The notes beneath the pieces were generated by a model that was not told the origin of the DNA, did no database searches, and saw nothing but the letters and a program-made list of their open reading frames with translations. The position numbers were made by a program, and so were the translations under genes. Source: Pampus argenteus (lineage: Eukaryota; Chordata; Actinopteri; Scombriformes; Stromateidae). From it: 64,000 nucleotides of DNA. Position 1 is the stretch's first letter. Every line of letters begins with the position of its first letter. Positions 51,801-60,293 of the stretch are shown here, in pieces. The stretch lies in assembly GCA_036937835.1 (NCBI GenBank), contig CM072879.1:8302501-8366500 (forward strand), read 5' to 3'.

Positions 51801-54800
51801 AAAATTACAGCACTAAATCACATCCCACAGGTTTCTCCGCGGATTTTTAATTTTTTTTTTTTTTTTTTTTTGGTATTCATGAGTGCACTCATAGCTCTTC
51901 TGGCTTGATTTTTTATGAGTTGTAATGACTCGTCCTTAACGTCCTCAGCCTCAAATGAAGCATCTGCACTTTTCGGTGAAAATGTTGTTTCCATACTCTT
52001 TAATCAACCTTGTGAGTCAGCAAGATGTCATTGGGGGAAAATGTGTGTGTGTGTGTATGTATGTATGTTTCTGTGTGTACAAAATTAAGGTGGGTTGAAA
52101 GACATTCACCGGGGGTGTTTCCTCTGATCCTGACTGGCTCAGTCCATCTGCTGTGCCACCTTGTAGGGTTAGGACAGGTATCATACACACATTATACGCA
52201 CTACACGCACACACGCACGCATGCAAGCACACACGCACGCATGCACACACGAGCAGTAAACTAAGAAGAAGCTGTCTGTCATTATGAGGGTAATTAATTT
52301 CAACACTCGTTGTCTCAGTCAGTAAATACTGCTCATTTTCAGATTGTATTATTGCTACTTGTTCTAAGGCACAGCATGTTAGACATATTGTTACTGTACA
52401 TGATAGACATGTTATTAGAAATTGAATTGTGTGAAGGTCACGCTCTCGTAATTATATGGATATTAAGTATATAAATTTCACTTTGCACATACTTTTGGAG
52501 TTATAAATATGCAAGTCATTTCATCTGGTATTGGATCTTATACCTTTTTTATTTTGTCAAAGTAAAATACATAAAGAATTAGATGAGGTAGTTTTGCTTT
52601 TTCCTTAAGGAAATAGCTTTCTTTAGGTGGCATTATATTTGATGCAAATAGAGTTATTTGGATTTTTTCTCGTAATCTTAAGCATTTAAATTCCTTACAC
52701 AGATAGAATGTCATATTAAATAACTAGACCTCTTTTGTAGAGCGCTACTGCTACTTGTCATTTCACCGCTGTCACTTCACTTCTATACCACCCCCGAACC
52801 TACATCCTTCAAACCATGAGCTTAAGTGAAGTGTGGACACAATCAAGATTGTGCAACTCCACCGGGAACCTTTCCCTCATTCCCTCAACCTCTTACCCAC
52901 CTCCAGGGATCCTGCTGAGAGGCTGGTGTTGGCATTGGTGCTGCCCAGGTTACGTGGCAGGGTCCTGGTTCTCTCCACCGTGGTTCCCCCCGTCAGAATC
53001 TGCCTGACTGATGGCCTCTGGCCTGGCTTCAGCTGAAGCGAATGCCCGTGGGAGTGCATGTGTCCTCCATGGGAGTGTACAAGACCACCCTGAGCCATCA
53101 TGTGGCTGTGCCCGTGTGGCATGGTTTTGATCGTCCCATAGGAGCGGTTGAGGTTCATGGTGATGTTCATGTCACCCACACTGGATGGCACAAAATCCGC
53201 TGGGTAGGCCTCACTCTCAGCTGGGTGGAGCGTCAAGGGAGAGGGAGGAGGGGGGAACGGAGGATCCTCCACTGCGATGTTGAGAGGCTTGTCCTCGCCC
53301 CCCAGTCCCAGGCCTCCTCCTTGGGAGGAGGGCCCTGGAGGTTTGAGACTGACCGTCCTACGAGGTAAGACCATGTAGTCTCCCTCCCCTCCGCCTCCAC
53401 TTCCACCTCCACTTCCTCCTCCACTTCCTCCACTTCCAGCACTTCCGTCCTGGGAGTTGTTGGAGGAAGCGGGCGGTCGAGCCCAGCCCAGGCCGCTCTC
53501 GGTGCACAGGTAGATGGGAGCACCGCTGCGCTGCTGCCCCTGCTGTCTCTGCTGATCCACGTTAACCTCTTTCTTAAGTGGCGTCTCACTCAGCTCATTG
53601 AGACCTCCGATGTTTGGAACCTTGTGGAAGCAGAAGTGTTACACAAATATTTTCTGGAAGCAAGATATTTTTAATAATTTAGTTTGGCTATATGTAATTT
53701 TTTAATTTGGTAGTGATGCTGCTAGGCTTAATATTAGGAAACCCCTGTTTTTATCTTTCCTATTAAACTGGATGTTTGATACTTTAAACCTCAATCCTGT
53801 ACCTGTACGATAAGGCTGGGAGGGGGGATGTTGCCAGGAAGTGCACTAAAGTTGACTCCCATTCCCCCATCCTGATGGGCTGCCAGCTTGGGATCGTCCT
53901 CGTCATCCAGGGAGATGCGGGAGAGGGTCCCTGTGATGGTGGCTGGGTTACAGGTGTTCACCTCCTTGAAAATGACTGGAGGGAAAAACGGAAGGCCGTC
54001 GGAACAGCAAGGGTGGGAGGTATGAGACAGGGGAGCATGAGTTAGGTAAAAGTGAAAGATGGGCATTGAGGAAAGAAAAGGCCAAAGGGTGAAGAAGAGG
54101 AATGTGATCTGTTATCTGCAGCCCATCTTGCAATTACATTCAATAAATACATGGTCACTGACTTATATGAAGACATACGGTAAGTAAGTTAACGTAGTTG
54201 TGAGTTATTGTGCTGTATTAATAGCACTGTCTCACACACACACACACACAAAACAGATTGCATCTCCAAAGAAAAGTTTCACTTATATTGTACGCACTAA
54301 CTGAGATGAGTTTTGTCTTTTGACACTGTGACCTTATGTCAGATTGGCCGGTGAGGCAGGTTTTTTATTAGCTTCAGTGCAAAAATGCTGTGTGCTTCAA
54401 ATAAAATGGAGCCAAATTCCCTCGCTACTGAATCCCGTCCTATATCTTGATCACAAGCTTATTATTCCCTGCTCTGTTGTTACATATCAGTGGGAGCCCA
54501 TGTGCGGCTATGTGCTTCAATACATGTGTATAAATGTGTATTTGTGGCTTCTATATTGCAAATGAAATGGAACATAAATCTACTTACAGTGGCTTTGGGA
54601 TAGCTTTCATGCATGTTATTCAGGAAAGAAACTAGAAACAGATGCTACAACATTTCTAGATTACCTTCTCCAAAATTAACTATGACATGCTGATGAGAGA
54701 CAATGTTTAATATGCATACAACATCAATCTATCATCACAATCAAACAAAAATCAGACCATCTGGAATTTCATGCTAGTTATCATGCTCAATCTGTCACCA

Positions 54801-57800
54801 TCACAAATATTTACTTTTTTTTCTCTCTGGCCCCCAAAACCCAATTGTAGATGGAAGTATGTAGCATTTTCATGTAAACTGCATTGATGTGACAGAATGT
54901 CAAACTATATGTTTGATCAAAAAATAAACTGCATCCTGCCAAAGGACACTGGCTGAGTAAAGAACCTAATTTTTTCTCTTTTTCACTGCCTATTAATGCA
55001 AAGTCACATGAAAGGACTGGAAAGGTTTTTCACAGATCTAACCGATCTGATCCCTTTACATATGCATCCAACAGCAGAGGCCCAGAGAATGACCTATAGG
55101 GATGATTTCAGTCTCGCTTCAGACCAGACAGTGTTAAGTAGGTCAGTTGGGTGGAAAACTTACATGGATGTCCTCTCTCTGCAAGGGTGGAGGGGGAAAG
55201 TGACTCTGTGTTAATATTTCAAAGCACAACACAAAACGGCATTGTGGTACATTTGTACACATCCAAACACACAAACACAGGTGTGTGTGTACCCCCCCCC
55301 CCCCCCCACACACACATACACACACTCCCCGGTCTGAACTCACTGAGGAGTGTCATTATCATGAGCAATTAAACACAGTCTCATCCAAACATATGCTCTG
55401 TGAACACTTATTGGACAGCATCAGTATGATAGATAAGGCATAATAATATGCGCACAACTGTGTCGTGTAGTAGCGCATCATCTCCTGTCATTTCATGAGC
55501 ATGCCAATTCTGTCTTAGACAAGGGGAGATGGGGAAAAAAAAAAAAAAAAAGAAGAGTGAGACAAAGAAAAAGAGAGAAAATAAATTAGGTGCAAAGGAG
55601 AGCTTACCTGTTTGACATGCCAAGTCCACATCCTTCTCAAAATCCGTCTGTGAGAGGGAGGCAGGGCAGGAAGAGAGGAAAATCAATGAATGTGCACCAA
55701 TGTATGCAATCACCACATTATTGAAGTAGCAGCACAGACTCAATGAATGATCGTATCTCAAATGGTTATGCTGTATCCAGTGACTCTGATGCGACTGTAT
55801 AGAGGAAAGGATTTGTTGCCATGGTGACACTTTGCAACTCAGTCAATTAGTAATGCCCTATACGAACAAGATAATGTTGCCTTAAGAAATGTTCACTTTT
55901 CATTTCTTCATAATGAATTTGTCCAAAGCTTCCGCAAACCAAATATAAGAGAGAAAACAGATCAATTCTGTGCAGTGGTACTGTGTTCATGATGTGTATC
56001 AGCTCACAGCAGCAGATCCAAATACAGTCTTTGAGGGAGGAGAAGAACACTGTGGAGTTTTGCCAGGTACGTAATGCTACTGTATACCTCATCAGTCACC
56101 TTGCTATTGTCTGAATGGAAACAGGGACAGAAATTCACACAGCAGCAACTATCTGCTGTGCCAGTTAAAGCTAAACTTTGCCGTCTCCTAGCCTTTTTTT
56201 TTTTAGACTGAAAAAACAAGAACATTTAATCGAACAATATAAAGGCTTTTACAATTCATTCTCAACAACCCACCAAAACTCAAATATCTACACTGCACTG
56301 ATTTTAGCCAACACTAAATATTCAGATTTTATCTTGATCAGGTATTTCTGGCACCTCCAAAAATGATGTTTATTTGCTTTCAAATAGAATTTACCTGAGG
56401 AATGCAGGTAAAGAAAAGGGAATTAAAAAAAAACAAAAACCCAAAATACTCTGAAACCCAGAGGGCATCGGGTTGAATGAAGAAGAGACCTGATTTGTGT
56501 CTCCAAAATGGCCACCATACAAGTTTCCTAAAGTTTAATGAAAGTGAAGTTCATTGCTATGCAGTCGTGGTCCTCCCTACTTTCACCATAGAGCATCTTG
56601 TCCTTGGTGGGATTCACTTACAAAAGCCTTTGTTTGGATTATAAACTACAGATTTTAGACAGTTTGGGCACGCCATAGAGGCAAAGAGAAGAGCAAGAGG
56701 GTGGAGGGGGTGCAAAATTGAAAGAGAGAAGGAAAGAATGTGTAAAGGTCTCAGAGGAGCAGAAAAGCTCTTAGTACGCAAATCACCCGCAGCACCATAA
56801 ATGGGTCTCTGCTAAATGGACGGATGAGGAGATGAAAGAACACCCACCCTCTCTCTCTCTCACTGTACCGTTCTGCTATCGAAAAATAAAATAAAATAAA
56901 TAATCTTTATTTTAACTATTACATATTTTCTGAACCAGCGTCACAGGTTAAACACAGTAAGTCATCAAGGTCAACTGTTCGGTACACATACCCTATTGTC
57001 TGAGTAAACATCCTGTAGTGTACAACATTCAAGATTGAAGTTACTGCTGGAATTAATACAAATCAAACATAAATGTACTTAAAAATGCATATAATAAATT
57101 CTCTCTCTATATATATATTTTTTACACATCACTGCTATTCCTACTTAGCTTTAAAGGTGCAATATGTAATCAAAACCAAAGAAAATTTCATGCAACTACG
57201 ACTCTTTTGGTTAAATTAATGGTTTGACATTTTGGGAAATTGGGAAACTTTTTTTTTTTTTTGCATTCTTGCTGAGAGTAAGATGAGAATATATCCTCGT
57301 ATCTGTATGCTAAATAAGAAGCTACCGCCAGCAGGTTATCTTAGCTCGGCGCAAAGACAAATAAAATGAGGGGGAAAAGCTAATCTAACTCTGCCCAAAA
57401 GTACCAAAGCAAACCATCTACCAGCACCTAAAGCTCACCGTGACACATTCTGTTTTGTTTGCTGAATCTGTGCACAAACTGAAGCGTAAAAAGGGGTCAT
57501 GTCCTGGACCAGACGTTTTCTAGTTTGTTTGTTTTTTCCAGTCTTTATGCTGAGCTAAGAGATAAGAACCTCTAGCTACAGCTTTATATTTAACATACAA
57601 ACACAGTTGTGGTACCAATCTTCTCATCTAACTCTCATCATGGAAGAGAATGAGTGTATTTCACAATAAAAGAACTATTCCTTTAACATTAATTATTAGT
57701 TCATCAGAACACTGTTTCACAGATTGCACCTTTCTCCCTCTATCAACTTGACTATTCATAATAAATCTCGTCTATAGATGACATACAGGTTGGCTGCCGA

Positions 57801-58108
57801 TGTGGTTGAGGACGTGGTTATGGACGTGATTGTGGGTATTGTTCAAGATGGGGCTATGCTCATGTGTGTGGCTGAAGGCGTGGCTGTGGTCAAGCCCGTG
57901 GTTGTTGCGAGGCAGACTGGGGTAACAGGCTTGCTGGCATGCCTGGTGGCACGTCGGTGGGAACGACTGTGGGTGGCAACCCGGCGGGCACTGGGAGGTG
58001 CCGTAACGCAGCGAGCCACACTGCTGCCCACAGTAGCTCACATTTGGACACTTCTGATGGTGCAAGGGAAATATAATGGAGAACATAGAGTTGAAATGTT
58101 AGAGGAGG

Positions 58109-58154
<46 letters not shown>

Positions 58155-60261
58155 CCAGTTTTGCAGAAGAGAACGCTGAGCTTTGATCCAAGATTAACTA
58201 ATCAAGTGATTTTCTACTGCTACGACTGCTGTGATTCAACCTTAACAAGGTGTAGCATATGGATCTACATTTCTCTGTCTCTAAATGTCAAGGGTTTAAC
58301 ACTCTAATGAGAATTCCTGTGAATACAGCGAGAACAGCAGAGAGAGGATGGCGTTCACTGTAATTATGATGCTGATATAACTGCAGCAAATTACCCATCA
58401 CAATTAATGTTCTCAAGGGTATTGTGCATTTCATATAGCAGTTTTCTGAGCATGTGTGCTGCCTGAAAATATTTCCTCAGAGTTATGCACATTTTTGACT
58501 AGAAAAACTGGGAAGACCAAGACGGTTTACCATCTGTCCTCCTTAATAGCACAATAGTTGGGATAGTAACCAGGTGACAGTGTGAGCTGTGTGTATGATA
58601 ACAATACAAAACCAGAAATTAAATAAGCACAGTTAGACTGTAAATACTCCTTGGTTGTTAAACCAAAATAATGTCATAATAGCTTCCCTGTACAGAAAGA
58701 TGACTCCAAAGTCTAATCTTGATAAACCTCAGAGGGGTGTTGAGAAAACCATAATTGTTACCACAAACTGATCTGAGAGAGAAATAAAGGGAATAGCCAT
58801 GTGAGAGTTGCTCATTCTCTCCTAGTAACAGTGTGACCATACTGACATTGGCAAGGCAGTCGAAGTTCGCATGATTTATCGCGCTATTATCCACATTTGG
58901 AACACATACAATAACCTTATATGGGCTCTGCGCTCTTAAATTAAAGATGAAGAAGTTCATGTTGAAAGTAAATAAAAGCATCTGTTTTTCATGCTGGGAA
59001 CTGTTGGAGTGAAATTGCATTTTCTATAAGAAGCGAATCACACATTTTTGGAACATAAGAAGTGGAGATGCATAATGCATAAACAATCATGAGTTCCTGT
59101 TATGTAAATAAAATTGTCAAGGCAAAAAAAAAAAAAAAAGAAAGAGAGAGACAGGAATGAGTTTTAGCACTTCGGTAATGACAATCATGCTTCTCATTAT
59201 TGTGGTTAATGTTAGTCCAAAGCTAATGGATTGCAGTGTGGGATGAAATGGAATGCTATTCACCATGATCTGCACCTGTCCATTCTTGCAGGAGTCTGGT
59301 GAGTTTTCACTGTCGTCTTTACATCCCCCCATCCGACAGCGCACCGCGTCCTGCACCTGAGGGGAACGGATAGAATGATGAGGGAGAGGAAAGGACGGTG
59401 CAAAGGAAAGAAGTCAGTACAGGAACTTTTACTTGTTTGGCAAATGTTGCAGCATGGGGAACTCGCTCCTCAGACATTTTTTTTTTCTTTTATTCTTCAT
59501 CTCTGCATTGACAGATCTTCAGTGAATACTAAATTATGTGAAAATGGCCAAAACATTTTTTTTTTACAAAGTAGCTGAGCTTGTAGCTTATGTAACAGAC
59601 AGTGGGGTGGTATAGAAAGCACACAGCACTACTTCAAAGTGTCCTGTTTGAGTCTTGTGAGATCAGTGGCACATGGTCCAAATTAAAATCTAGGTACAGT
59701 ACTGCATATAGATATTCCAACCCCTGGGCCTTTCTGGTGTCATATTGTTTTTCTTTATCCTCCCACATAGAACATCCAACACACACACACACACACACAC
59801 ACACACCAGCCCGCTATCAAAGGACCGGTTCTTGTAACACAAACTCAAATCAAATGAATCCCTGTGCATTATATTTCACAGGCAACTCTGAGATTCTTTT
59901 CCTCCATCAGGCTTTGTATTATAGATACCCTGGTTCCTTGCTGAGGAGCAACATCATTGCTCAATGTTGCTGCTGTCAAATCCCATAAGAATCTCCTGGC
60001 TGGAAACAAGAGTGCTTGTGTAAGAAGTGGTGCAAGAGTGAACGAGAGCATCTTTATTTTCTCTAGGTGGTCTCATCTGTGCACGTGTGTGTGTGTGTGT
60101 GTGCGCTGCTTCAAATGGAGTGGATTGGAGTAGCATCCATGTCTGATTAATACTGCATAGGCTGGCGTATTGCCTCCACTGTTTCCTTCCATCCGTCTTC
60201 TTCCTTTATGTCCATACTCATCCTCAGTGGCATTTGTTCCCCCGTTTCTCTTTGTGTGAGA

Positions 60262-60293
<32 letters not shown>

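Larger units (their letters stand above)
53976..55607 (-). other. adgrb2 intron containing the predicted microexon
   Basis: This 1.6-kb phase-1 intron contains the candidate 15-nt microexon, a short CA repeat (54233-54250) and the C16 run. No other exon-like sequence was recognised. Confidence 0.8.

Noticed and set aside
53042..53368. Plus-strand open frame opposite the large adgrb2 exon
   Set aside because: It is a shadow of the coding strand, whose frame is confirmed by conserved motifs and exon phases.
57778..58179. 133-codon plus-strand frame opposite the Cys/His exon
   Set aside because: It ends in translated TA repeat (YIYIYI) and has no gene context. It does show that open frames alone are weak evidence in this segment, so the exon call rests on splice sites and phase.
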